A stretch of DNA of 64,000 bases from Luteimonas sp. J29 (GTDB lineage: Bacteria > Pseudomonadota > Gammaproteobacteria > Xanthomonadales > Xanthomonadaceae). The notes below the pieces were generated by a model, which saw only the letters and a list, made by a program, of their open reading frames with translations, was not told where the DNA came from and searched no databases. The stretch lies in assembly GCF_000472505.1 (NCBI RefSeq), contig NZ_AWZR01000003.1, positions 310,001-374,000 of the forward strand. Reading direction: 5' to 3'. Positions 27,499 to 36,063 of this stretch are shown here, in pieces; within the stretch, counting starts at the first letter, position 1, and each line of letters opens with the position of its first letter. The position numbers were made by a program, and so were the translations under genes.

Positions 27499-29142
27499 TC
27501 AGTCGTGCCGCAGTCGCTCCTCACGCCCGGCGGCGCGCTCGAACCAGGCGCGCAGCCGGCTCCACAGCCCGACTGCCGGGGGCACGATCCGCACCGTGGC
27601 CGCCGTCGCGGGCGCGGAGGCGGGCGCGGCAGGCACGTCGTCGGACGTGGCAGCCGACGGGGCCGCGGTCCTCGGCGCCGCGGCCGAGGCGGCGGGGGCA
27701 CTGGAACGCGACGCCGCCGGCGGAGCCAGCGGCTGGGCGCCGGTGCTGCGCCGCGAGGACGGCGGCGGAGGCGGCGGGGGCGGCGGGGGCGGAGGCGCGC
27801 TGCCCGCCTCGTCGGCGCCGATGTCGTACGGCGCGCTGCGCGGCTGGCCGTCGATGTCGTCGGTCACCTCGGCCAGCACCGTACCGGCGTCGATCGCGGG
27901 GCTGCCCGCGGGCAGGTGGCCGTCCGAGGTCACGCTGTAGGCGGCCTGCTTGCTGTTGGCGTCGACATTGAGCGCGCTGCGCCACTGCGACAGGTTGCCC
28001 TGGCTGAACGAGGTCGTGGGCCGGCCGTCGCGGAACACGCAGCCGTTGCCGTAGCCGTTCCAGTCGGTGCCCGGGGAGCCGCTCAGGCCCGACAGCCCGC
28101 CCAGGTCGTTCGAGTACCGGATCTCCACGCAGCGGTTGTTGCTCTGGATGATCAGGTTGTTGACGACCTTGGGATTGACGTTGGCTGGCCGCTTGGCCTG
28201 GGGCTCCCAGTCCTGGTAGGTGACGCCGAAGTAGATCGCCGAGTGCGCGCCGCTCGCCGCGTTGACGATCGTGTTGTTGGCCACGACGGTGTTCTTCGAG
28301 GCGTACAGGCCGATGCCCGCGTAGCGCGTGTTGCGCACGACGTTGTTGCGCACGATGCCGTCGATGGCCTCGTAGTAGTCCGGGTTCACCCGCAGGTCGA
28401 AGTACTCCGGGCTGGTGTCGAAGCCGGCGAGGATGCCGGCGTCGCCGGTGTTCTCGATCCGGTTGCGCTGGATCACCACGTTGCGGGCGCCGCCCTTGAA
28501 GTACAGGCCGGTGGTGGCGGTGTCGTGGATGTAGCTGTCCTCGACCACCATGCCGTCGGCGTTGACGTTGTCGATGCCGTCGGCGTTGCTGTCGTCGCGA
28601 CGGCCGGTGTTGCGGATCTCGACCCGGCGGATGATGGCGCCGTTGGACTTGGGCGTGATCTTGATGCCGTCGCGGCCGGAGTCGCGCACGAGCAGGTCCT
28701 CCATGACCACGTTGGAGGCACCGGTGGCCGAGGTCGGCCCGCCCTGGTACCAGTCGGTCTGGAGCATGATTCCGTAGTAGTAGCCGCCGCTGATCTCCAG
28801 GTTGGCGATGCGGCTGCCGGAGGCGCCCGGATCCACCTGGATGCCGACCGAGTTGGCGGTCGACGTGCTGCAGGCGATGTGGGCCCGCTGGCCGGACGGC
28901 GAGCGCAGGGTGAGCCGGTGGCGCAGGCGCACGCACTCGTTGTAGGTACCGTTGAGGACGGTGACGGTGTCGCCGGCGCGCGATGCCGAGATGGCGCGGC
29001 CGATGGTGCGGTAGGGACGCGCGCTGCTGCCGTCGGCGCTCGAATCGTTGCCGGAGGTGGAGACGAAGAGTTCGGCCGACCAGGCGGGGGCACTGGCCAG
29101 TGCAAGCACGAGGGCCGTCGTCAGGGTGGAACTGCGTGGCAT
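27499..29142 (-). CDS. Secreted parallel beta-helix protein, paralogue of the 19.1-21.9 kb fusion
   Basis: 547 residues, signal peptide ending AWSA (cleavage near residue 23). A right-handed beta-helix (about 24-445) carries repeated NxxxxN-type turns such as NNVVRNTRYAGIGLY, GMVVEDSYIHDTATTGLYFKGGARN and a terminal SPAIDAG...DIGADE cap. Then comes a run of 12 prolines (450-461), an Ala/Pro/Ser linker and a basic-aromatic amphipathic tail (LWSRLRAWFERAAG). It lacks the membrane and deacetylase parts of its paralogue. Enzyme activity is not certain: polysaccharide lyase, epimerase or binding protein are all possible. The mannuronan-epimerase DPHD motif is absent. The Pro tract may span the cell wall or be a secretion linker. 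Confidence 0.78.
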   Translation of the reverse strand: MPRSSTLTTALVLALASAPAWSAELFVSTSGNDSSADGSSARPYRTIGRAISASRAGDTVTVLNGTYNECVRLRHRLTLRSPSGQRAHIACSTSTANSVGIQVDPGASGSRIANLEISGGYYYGIMLQTDWYQGGPTSATGASNVVMEDLLVRDSGRDGIKITPKSNGAIIRRVEIRNTGRRDDSNADGIDNVNADGMVVEDSYIHDTATTGLYFKGGARNVVIQRNRIENTGDAGILAGFDTSPEYFDLRVNPDYYEAIDGIVRNNVVRNTRYAGIGLYASKNTVVANNTIVNAASGAHSAIYFGVTYQDWEPQAKRPANVNPKVVNNLIIQSNNRCVEIRYSNDLGGLSGLSGSPGTDWNGYGNGCVFRDGRPTTSFSQGNLSQWRSALNVDANSKQAAYSVTSDGHLPAGSPAIDAGTVLAEVTDDIDGQPRSAPYDIGADEAGSAPPPPPPPPPPPPSSRRSTGAQPLAPPAASRSSAPAASAAAPRTAAPSAATSDDVPAAPASAPATAATVRIVPPAVGLWSRLRAWFERAAGREERLRHD

Positions 29143-29381
29143 TGGGGGGATACCTCGGGGTTGGATGTTGCGATCGCGTTGGCCCCTGTTTTCCACGCAG
29201 CCCGATGACGCCCGGCCGCGCGGCCCGGCGAATTTCTCACGGGAAAGCTGAACCTGCGACCCACGGCCCCGAAACGGCGTCCCGGGCCACCGGAACGCGC
29301 CGCAGGCACGGCCGGAGCGTGACCGGCTTCACGCTGCTGCGCGGCCCCGGCCACCCCGCCCGGGCCTGGAGATGCCCGCTC

Positions 29382-30125
29382 CTAGAACCGCTTGTGCAGT
29401 GCCTGGGCCGCGTAATGGGCGAAGTACCAGCCCGAGCGCACGACGCCCAGGCGCTCGCTCTCGCGGTAGATCCGCCACTGCCAGCGCGCCGCACGCAGCT
29501 TGTTGGCCGACAGCGACCCCGGCCGCACCAGGTAGGAAGCGAGCACGCGGTCGGGGCTGGCGCATACCGCCTGCCCCGCCATCCGGACCACCTGCAGCCA
29601 GAACACGTAGTCCTCGTGGCCCATGCGGGTGAAGCGCGGCTCGCCGATGGCGCGGTCGTAGATCCCGGTCAGGTTGCCGATGCAGTTGCCCTTGAGCATC
29701 CGGGCGTAGTCCGCACGCGCCGGCGGCCGCACCCGCGACAGCACCCGCCCCGACTCGTCCACCCGCTCGTAGGCGGCGTAGCCGACCGCCGCCCCCTCCC
29801 CGCGCATCGCCTGCAGCTGGATGGCGAGCTTGTCGGGGTACCAGCGGTCGTCGCTGTCGAGGAAGGCGATGTAGCGGCCGGTCGCGGCCTCGATGCCGGC
29901 GTTGCGGGCCGCGGCCACGCCGGCGTTGCGCGGTTGCCGGATCGGCACCACGCGCGCGTCGCCCGCGGCCAGGCGCTGGATCATGTCCCAGGTGCCGTCC
30001 GTGGAGCGATCGTCGACCACCAGCAGCTCGACCTCGGCATGGGTCTGCGCCAGCGCCGAGCGCATCGAAGCCTCGAGCGTCGCGGTCGCGTTGTAGGCGG
30101 GCATCACCACGCTCACCCGGTCCAT
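29382..30125 (-). CDS. GT2-family glycosyltransferase
   Basis: 247 residues from the ATG at 30125, which follows a GGGGGAT site. The GT-A fold is shown by VSVVMPAYNATATLEASMRSAL at the N-terminus, LLVVDDRSTDGTWD, NAGVAAARNAGIEAATGRYIAFLDSDDRW with the metal-binding D-S-D, and a GHEDYVFWLQV acceptor segment with the catalytic acidic residue. Inverting sugar transferase for one sugar of the EPS repeat. An ATG 11 codons upstream is in frame but less well supported. Confidence 0.87.
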   Translation of the reverse strand: MDRVSVVMPAYNATATLEASMRSALAQTHAEVELLVVDDRSTDGTWDMIQRLAAGDARVVPIRQPRNAGVAAARNAGIEAATGRYIAFLDSDDRWYPDKLAIQLQAMRGEGAAVGYAAYERVDESGRVLSRVRPPARADYARMLKGNCIGNLTGIYDRAIGEPRFTRMGHEDYVFWLQVVRMAGQAVCASPDRVLASYLVRPGSLSANKLRAARWQWRIYRESERLGVVRSGWYFAHYAAQALHKRF

Positions 30126-30257
30126 CACCCATCCCCCGTGTCCGGTCGTCCAGGGCATGAACGTGGAATCGCGCCGTAACCGGGCAGGCGGCCGGATCCG
30201 GGCGCGATCCGCGTTAGGTGGGGAACGCGCGGTCCGGCGGCAGCCGGCGGGAGAGGC

Positions 30258-30791
30258 ATGCTGTTCGTCGACGACCTCAAGGCCAAGTCAAGGTGGTGCT
30301 ACGGCGACGACCGCCCGCGCAACCTGCTCAAGACCCTGCTCACCGACGGCACCTTCGCCATGGCCTGCTACCGGGCCATGCAGTGGTCGCAGCGCCACCG
30401 CCTGGCGCCGCTGGCGATGGCGTTCAACAAGCTCAACGCGTTCTTCGGCCAGTGCATCATCGGCCGCGGGGCCGAGTTCGGACCCTGCTTCGTGCTCATC
30501 CACAGCCAGGGCGTGGTGATCAACGGCAGCGTGCGCGGCGGCGCCCACGTCTACATCGAGCACCAGGTGACGATCGGCGCCGAGAAGCAGGCGTCGCCCG
30601 TGCTCGGCAGCCACGTGTTCGTCGGCGCCGGCGCCAAGATCGTCGGCGCGGTCACGCTCGGCGACTACAGTCGCGTCGGCGCGAACGCGGTGGTCGTGCA
30701 CGACGTGCCCGCGGGCGCCACCGTCGGCGGGATCCCCGCACGGATCCTGCGCCAGCGCGAGCCGGGCGAAGGCATCGACGGCCTGGGCTGA
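30258..30791 (+). CDS. Serine-O-acetyltransferase-like hexapeptide acetyltransferase
   Basis: 177 residues. After an alpha-helical N-terminus with the conserved AMQWSQRHRLAPLA, a left-handed beta-helix (about 75-165) has hexapeptide repeats IGRGAEFGPCFVLIHSQGVVING...GGAHVYIEHQVTIGAE...VGAGAKIVGAVTLGDYSRVGANAVVVHDVPAGATVGGIPAR. Catalytic-type His in LIHSQG and YIEHQ is present. In EPS loci these CysE-like enzymes acetylate a sugar or precursor rather than make O-acetylserine. It is divergent from the GT2 gene with a 132-bp spacer. Confidence 0.82.
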   Translation: MLFVDDLKAKSRWCYGDDRPRNLLKTLLTDGTFAMACYRAMQWSQRHRLAPLAMAFNKLNAFFGQCIIGRGAEFGPCFVLIHSQGVVINGSVRGGAHVYIEHQVTIGAEKQASPVLGSHVFVGAGAKIVGAVTLGDYSRVGANAVVVHDVPAGATVGGIPARILRQREPGEGIDGLG

Positions 30792-30954
30792 AGGCCGCGC
30801 GCTGGCCGGATCCGGGCCGTGGCGACGTTTTCCCGCCATGGCGACGGCGAGTCCGGGGAACACGCCTGCGTCGCGGCCATGTCCCGCCCGCGCGACTGCT
30901 GCCACGGCCACGAAGGCCGCCCCGCCCCGCGGCAACGGCCACACGACGCAGCGC

Positions 30955-32151
30955 ATGAAGATCCTCGCCCTCACCAACCTCTACCCCAACCCGCTGCAGC
31001 CGCACCGGGCCGCGTTCAACCGCCACCGCTTCCGCTTCCTGTCCGAACTGCACGAGGTGCGCCTGGTCGCACCGGTGTCCTGGCGCGACGAGTGGAACCT
31101 GCGCGCCCAGCGTCCCGGCATCCCGCGCGACCGCCGCACCACCTGCGACGGGATCCCGGTCGAATATCCGCGCTACTGGTACACGCCCGGCGTGCTGCGC
31201 AGCCAGCACGGGCGGTTCTTCCAGGCGAGCGTGCGCGCCGCCTTCGACCGCGCGGTCGATGCGATGTCGCCGGACGTCGTGCTCGCGACCTGGGCCTACC
31301 CCGACGGCTGGGCCGCGGTGCGCCTGGCCAGGCGCCGCGGCCTGCCGGTGGTGGTGCTGGTGCACGGCAGCGACGTGCGGCGCATGGACGAGTTCCCGGC
31401 CCGCGCCCGCGGTACCCGCGAAGCGCTGTGCACGGCCGACGGCGTGATCGCGGTGTCGGCCGAACTCGCCTCCCGGGTGGTGGCGCTGGGCGCCGAACCC
31501 GAGCGCGTCGCCACGGTGCTCGACGGCGTCGACCGCACCCTGTTCCACCCCGGTGACCGCGACGAGGCCCGGCGCCTGGTCGGCTTCGACAACGGCCGCC
31601 GCCATCTGCTGTTCATCGGCAACCTGCTCCCGGTCAAGGGCGTGGACGTGCTGCTGGACGCCTGCCGCGCGCTCGCGTCGCGTCGCGACGACTGGTGCCT
31701 GCACCTGGTCGGCGATGGCGCCGGCCGCGCGGGCCTCGAGCAACAGGCACGGGCGCTCGGGCTCGCCGACCGGGTGCTGTTCCACGGCAGCCGGGCCCAC
31801 GCCGAACTGCCGGCCTGGCTGCGCGCGTCGGACCTGTTCGTCCTGCCGAGCCGCTCGGAAGGCATTCCCAACGTACTGCTCGAGGCCTCGGCCTGCGGCA
31901 CGCCCTGGGTCGCCAGCCAGGTCGGAGGAATCCCCGAGATCGCGACGCTGGGCGCGAGCATCCTGGTCCCGCCGGAGCAGCCGCAGGCGCTGGCCGACGC
32001 GCTCGTGCGCGGACTCGACGCGCCGCCACCGCTGCCCGTCGACGGTCCGCGCGACCGGCGCGAGGCGGTGGCCGAGATCGCGCGTTTCCTCGCCCTCAGC
32101 GCCGAACGCGCGCGCGCCGGCACGACGCTGTCCCGATCCGCCGCCGGATGA
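30955..32151 (+). CDS. GT4-family glycosyltransferase
   Basis: 398 residues. MKILALTNLYPNPLQPHRAAF is a typical N-terminal GT4 opening; VVVLVHGSDVRRMDEF and the C-terminal GNLLPVKGVDVLLDACRAL and EGIPNVLLEASACGTPWVAS (E-x7-E) complete the GT-B signature. Start at the ATG 30955 just before this domain. Directly upstream of the stp1-like transferase on the same strand. Acts on lipid-linked intermediates in the cytoplasm. Confidence 0.87.
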   Translation: MKILALTNLYPNPLQPHRAAFNRHRFRFLSELHEVRLVAPVSWRDEWNLRAQRPGIPRDRRTTCDGIPVEYPRYWYTPGVLRSQHGRFFQASVRAAFDRAVDAMSPDVVLATWAYPDGWAAVRLARRRGLPVVVLVHGSDVRRMDEFPARARGTREALCTADGVIAVSAELASRVVALGAEPERVATVLDGVDRTLFHPGDRDEARRLVGFDNGRRHLLFIGNLLPVKGVDVLLDACRALASRRDDWCLHLVGDGAGRAGLEQQARALGLADRVLFHGSRAHAELPAWLRASDLFVLPSRSEGIPNVLLEASACGTPWVASQVGGIPEIATLGASILVPPEQPQALADALVRGLDAPPPLPVDGPRDRREAVAEIARFLALSAERARAGTTLSRSAAG

Positions 32152-32212
32152 CGTTCATTCCGGGAGAGCCCATGCGCCGGCGACACGCCGAAGGCGCGAC
32201 CGAGTGGAATCC

Positions 32213-33511
32213 ATGCACGAGACCAATGGCCAGCGCCGCCTGAAGATCCTGTTCCTGCACAAGCAGATCCTGTTTCCGCGCGACACCGGCGGGAAGATCC
32301 GCGTGCTGAACCTGCTCAAGCACCTGGCGCGCTGGCACGACGTCACCTACGCCTGCAACCTGCGCAAGGGCGAGGAAGCGTTCCTGCCGGAGATGGAGGC
32401 GCTCGGCATGAAGGTCGAGGCGGTGCCGGGCGAGGCCTCGCCCCACGGCAGCGCCGGCTTCTACCTCGGCGCGTTCGCCAACCTGGCCTCCTCGCGCCCC
32501 TATGCCGTCGACCGCAACTACGATCCCGCGCTGCGGCGCCGGATCGAGGACCTGCTCAAGCGCGAGTCCTTCGACCTGGTGATCTGCGACACGGTGCAGA
32601 TGGTGCGCCACCTGGCCGGCCTGGACCTGCCGCCGTCGGTGCTGTTCCAGCATAACGTGGAGGCGCAAATCCTGGAGCGCCATGCCGATGTCAGCAACGG
32701 CGCCCTGATGCGCGCCTACATGCGCAACCAGTACCGCCGCATGGCCGCGTTCGAGGCGGCGTGCGGCAACCACTTCGACCACGTGATCGCGGTCAGCCGC
32801 CAGGACGCGCGGATCTTCGCCGAGCGTTATGGCTGGCGCGACGTCGACGCGATCGACACCGCGGTCGACACCGAACTGTTCGAGCCGCGTCCGCGGGACG
32901 AGGTCGAGGGCCGGGTCATGTTCCTCGGCTCGATGGACTGGCTGCCCAACCAGGACGGCATGCGCTGGTTCTGCGAGGAGGTCTGGCCGCGCGTGCGCGA
33001 ACGCCGTCCCGACGCGACCTTCCAGATCGTCGGCCGCAACCCGCCGCCGTCGGTGCGCGCGCTGGCCGAGCGCCCGGGCATTGAAGTCACCGGTTCGGTG
33101 CCGGACGTGCGCCCCTACCTCGCCGCCGCGTCGGTGGTGGTCGTACCGCTGCTCGTCGGCGGCGGCACCCGGCTGAAGATCTACGAGGCGATGGCGATGG
33201 CGCGGGCCACGGTGAGCACCACCATCGGCGCAGAGGGCCTGCCGGTCGAGCCCGGCACCCATTACCTGCAGGCCGACGATCCGGAGACGTTCGCCGCCGA
33301 CGTGCTGCGCCTTCTCGACGACGCGCAGCTGCGGCGCCGGATCGGCGACGCCGCCGACGCGTTCGTCCGCCGGCACTACGGCAGCGAACCGATCGCCCGC
33401 CAGTTCGAGGCGATCTGCCTGGACGTGCTCGCGCGCGTCCGCGAGCGCGGCAGCGTGCGCCGCGCCGCCACCCACCCTTTCCTTTCCAGTAGCGAGCCAC
33501 TGAAATCATGA
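32213..33511 (+). CDS. XrtA/EpsH1-associated GT4 sugar transferase (Stp1-like)
   Basis: 432 residues. The protein opens with LKILFLHKQILFPRDTGGKIRVLNLLKHLAR, has DTVQMVRHLAGL and a C-terminal VMFLGSMDWLPNQDGMRWFCEEVWPRVRERRPDATFQIVGRNP, VPLLVGGGTRLKIYEAMAMARATVSTTIGAEGLPV. These segments match the family of sugar transferases that sit with exosortase-A systems. It stops at 33511, overlapping the start of the dehydrogenase gene by four bases. Confidence 0.87.
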   Translation: MHETNGQRRLKILFLHKQILFPRDTGGKIRVLNLLKHLARWHDVTYACNLRKGEEAFLPEMEALGMKVEAVPGEASPHGSAGFYLGAFANLASSRPYAVDRNYDPALRRRIEDLLKRESFDLVICDTVQMVRHLAGLDLPPSVLFQHNVEAQILERHADVSNGALMRAYMRNQYRRMAAFEAACGNHFDHVIAVSRQDARIFAERYGWRDVDAIDTAVDTELFEPRPRDEVEGRVMFLGSMDWLPNQDGMRWFCEEVWPRVRERRPDATFQIVGRNPPPSVRALAERPGIEVTGSVPDVRPYLAAASVVVVPLLVGGGTRLKIYEAMAMARATVSTTIGAEGLPVEPGTHYLQADDPETFAADVLRLLDDAQLRRRIGDAADAFVRRHYGSEPIARQFEAICLDVLARVRERGSVRRAATHPFLSSSEPLKS

Positions 33512-34833
33512 GCAACGTTGCGGTTTTCGGCCTCGGCTACGTCGGTTGCGTGACCGGCGCCTGCCTGGCCAGGGACGGTCATGCCGTCATCGGCGTCGAC
33601 ATCGACGCGGACAAGGTCGCCGAGATCAACGCCGGCCAGGCGCCGATCCGCGAGAACGGACTGGACGAACTGGTCGCCGAGCAGGTGGCCGCCGGCCGCC
33701 TGGCCGCGACCACCGACACCGCCGAGGCAGTGGCGAAGTCGGACATCGCGATGATCGCGGTCGGCACGCCGTCGATGGACGACGGCAGCGTGACCACCCA
33801 CGTGCTCGAGGCCGTGGTCCGCTCGATCGGCAAGGCGCTGCGCGCGGCGCCCAAGTCGTACCATGTGGTGATCCGTTCGACCCTGCTGCCGGGGCTGCTG
33901 GAGACCCAGATGCGGCCGGCGCTGGACGAGGAGCTGGGCCCCGGCTTCCCGGCCGAGGTCGTTCTGTGCAACAACCCCGAGTTCCTGCGCGAGGGCTCGG
34001 CGCTCAAGGACTACTACCACCCGCCCTACGTGCTGGTCGGCGCCGAGGTCGAGGCGCACGCGCGTCCGGTGCTGGACCTGTATGCCGCGGTCGAGGCCGG
34101 CAAGCACGTCACCGATCCGCGCACCGCGGCGCTGGTGAAGTACGCCTGCAACAACTTCCACGCGGTCAAGGTGGCGTTCGCCAACGAGATCGGCGCGGTC
34201 GCCAAGGCGATGGGGGCCGACGGCCACGCCGTGATGCGCCTGGTCTGCGAGGACACCAAGCTCAACATCTCGCCGGCCTACATGCGCCCGGGCTTCGCCT
34301 TCGGCGGCTCCTGCCTGCCCAAGGACCTGCGTGCGATCAACCGTTTCGCCGAGCACGCAGCGCTGCGCCTGAACCTGCTGCCTTCGGTGATGGCCTCGAA
34401 CGAGAACCAGCTCAAGCGCGCGCTGAAGATGGTGCGCGACGAGGGCAGCCGGAAGATCGGCCTGGTCGGCCTGAGCTTCAAGAACGGCACCGACGACCTG
34501 CGCGAGAGCCCCATGGTGGAGATGGTGGAGACGCTCACCGGCTGGGGCTACTCGGTGAAGATCTACGATCCCAACGTCAGCCTCGGCCGCCTGCGCGGCC
34601 GCAACCTGAGCTACATCGACCGCCACCTGCCGCACCTGGCGCAGATGCTGGTGTCGGAACCGGAGGAAGTCCTCGAGCACGCCGAGCTGCTGCTGCTGTG
34701 CACCGACGTGGCCAACGCCCACGACTGGCGCGGGCAGGCGAAAGGCCGGGTGTTCGACCTGCGTACCGACCTCGCCCGCCCGGTCGAGCCGGCGCCCGAG
34801 GCGCCACGACAGCGGGCCGTCGCTGCCGCCTGA
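33508..34833 (+). CDS. Nucleotide-sugar dehydrogenase, AlgD-like (GDP-mannose 6-dehydrogenase family)
   Basis: 441 residues. The N-terminal VAVFGLGYVGCVTGACLARDGHAVIGVD Rossmann motif, VGTPS, CNNPEFLREGSALKDYYHPP, FANEIGAVAKAMGADG and the active-site PGFAFGGSCLPKDLRA (Cys) are in order. These segments resemble GDP-mannose 6-dehydrogenase AlgD more than UDP-glucose dehydrogenase, though the two families are close. It would supply a uronic acid for the polymer, adding to the TviB-type enzyme at 5.9 kb. Overlaps the upstream gene by ATGA. A terminator hairpin follows at 34862. Confidence 0.85.
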   Translation: MSNVAVFGLGYVGCVTGACLARDGHAVIGVDIDADKVAEINAGQAPIRENGLDELVAEQVAAGRLAATTDTAEAVAKSDIAMIAVGTPSMDDGSVTTHVLEAVVRSIGKALRAAPKSYHVVIRSTLLPGLLETQMRPALDEELGPGFPAEVVLCNNPEFLREGSALKDYYHPPYVLVGAEVEAHARPVLDLYAAVEAGKHVTDPRTAALVKYACNNFHAVKVAFANEIGAVAKAMGADGHAVMRLVCEDTKLNISPAYMRPGFAFGGSCLPKDLRAINRFAEHAALRLNLLPSVMASNENQLKRALKMVRDEGSRKIGLVGLSFKNGTDDLRESPMVEMVETLTGWGYSVKIYDPNVSLGRLRGRNLSYIDRHLPHLAQMLVSEPEEVLEHAELLLLCTDVANAHDWRGQAKGRVFDLRTDLARPVEPAPEAPRQRAVAAA

Positions 34834-35190
34834 GCCGCGGCGCACAGACCGGTCCCACCTTGCGCGCCCCCGGAACGGGGGCGCGCCGGCATCCGGCCAG
34901 GCGATTCCGGGGCCGGCACCGGGTCCTGGCCGCAGGCGGTCAAGCGCCTGAGACCGCACCGATCGCCGTCGCGCGTCGATGCACGACGCATCCGGGCGTC
35001 CCCGCCGGGCGGCGGTTTGCTGCCGCGCGGGGCAGGCTCCACCAGCAGACGGCTGCCCGGTCGCACGGCGATGCGGGCCGCCCCGGGCCGTCCACCCGTT
35101 CGATCCGGAACCTCGTGGCGCGGGATCGCGGATGTCCGCCGGGAGCAGGCCGCGCCCGACGCGGGGCGCTCGCGGATCAATCGCCGCGGA
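34834..35190. other. Gene-free 357-bp gap between the EPS run and the NRPS operon
   Basis: This convergent junction separates the plus-strand EPS genes from the minus-strand NRPS operon. It holds the hairpin at 34862-34886, small inverted repeats such as CAGGCG-GTCAAG-CGCCTG and GCGTCG-ATGCA-CGACGC, but no gene that I can support. Confidence 0.6.
34862..34886 (+). terminator. Perfect hairpin downstream of the AlgD-like gene
   Basis: GCGCGCCCCCG / CGGGGGCGCGC is a perfect 11-bp stem with the loop GAA, 28 bases after the dehydrogenase stop. No T-tract follows, so it may be a Rho-assisted or RNA-stabilising structure. Confidence 0.5.
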
Positions 35191-36063
35191 TCAATCAGGG
35201 AAGCGCGCCTGCATCCAGTCCTGCAGGCAGGCGAACAGCTTCTCGCGGTGCCTGCGCACGTAGAAGGTGTGGTCGCACTCGGGCCAGTACTCGGTGGCCA
35301 TGTTCGACGAGCGCATCACCGGGCCGAAAGCCTCCAGCGCCTGGCGGCGGTGGTTGTGGTACGAGGCCACCCCGCCGGTATACAGCAGCAGGACCTGGCA
35401 GCCGCGCGCGTCCAGCGCCAGCAGCCGCCTGCTCGCCTCGTCGCGCGTGGGGAAGTCGCGCAGGTCGTCGTTGCCGACCGCGCGCGGCGGCTCGCGCCGC
35501 GGCACCAGGCGCCGCCACAGCGCCCGCAGTACGCGCAAGGGATTGAGCAGGCGCGGCAGGTAGTGGCGCAACTTGTGCCCGCGGGTGCGGTAGCTGACCC
35601 CGTCGAGCAGGACCAGTCCGGCGACCCGGGGCTCGAGCGGCGCGATGTTGAAGCTGTCGTCGGCGCCCGAGCAGATGCCGCCGAGCACGAACCGGCGCAC
35701 GCCGGCCTCGCGTTCGAGCAGGGCCATCGCCGCGCGCACCTCGTCGCGCTTGCGGTTGTCGCTGTGCTGGCTCGACAGCGGGCTGTCGCCCAGCCCCGAC
35801 TGGTCGAAGCGCAGCACCACGTAGCCCTCCGCGGCCAGGCGGCGCGCCATCTGCACGTAGAGCCGGAACGGCCCCATGCGGTGCACCAGGCCGGCGTTGA
35901 GCAGGATCAGCGCGGTCGCGCGCGGGGCGCGGCCGGCCGGGAGCGTCGCGACGCCGACCAGGCCGTCGCCGAAGCGGTGGACGCGCTCCTCGTAGCCGCG
36001 GTCGGACGGCGCGGACGTGTCGTGCGCCGCTGCGGGCAAGGGCACGGCGGCATGGAGGTTCAT
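35191..36063 (-). CDS. Alpha/beta hydrolase with Cys nucleophile (XrtA-associated hydrolase 1-like)
   Basis: 290 residues. The fold opens with LILLNAGLVHRMGPFRLYVQMARRLAAEGYVVLRFDQSGLGDSP (about 53-95), which looks like the hydrolase 1 family that accompanies XrtA loci. The nucleophile elbow is GGICSGA with Cys131 in G-x-C-x-G rather than Ser. A CDHTF segment (His265) probably gives the catalytic histidine. The start codon overlaps the NRPS stop (ATGA), so translation is coupled. It may act as the releasing thioesterase or transferase for the peptide, because the terminal domain of the NRPS lacks an ordinary GxSxG; that is inference. Confidence 0.82.
   Translation of the reverse strand: MNLHAAVPLPAAAHDTSAPSDRGYEERVHRFGDGLVGVATLPAGRAPRATALILLNAGLVHRMGPFRLYVQMARRLAAEGYVVLRFDQSGLGDSPLSSQHSDNRKRDEVRAAMALLEREAGVRRFVLGGICSGADDSFNIAPLEPRVAGLVLLDGVSYRTRGHKLRHYLPRLLNPLRVLRALWRRLVPRREPPRAVGNDDLRDFPTRDEASRRLLALDARGCQVLLLYTGGVASYHNHRRQALEAFGPVMRSSNMATEYWPECDHTFYVRRHREKLFACLQDWMQARFPD

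Noticed and set aside
27499-27600. PEP-CTERM sorting signal at the end of the beta-helix protein
   Set aside because: No P-E-P motif followed by a hydrophobic helix and basic tail; the C-terminus is amphipathic and Arg-rich.
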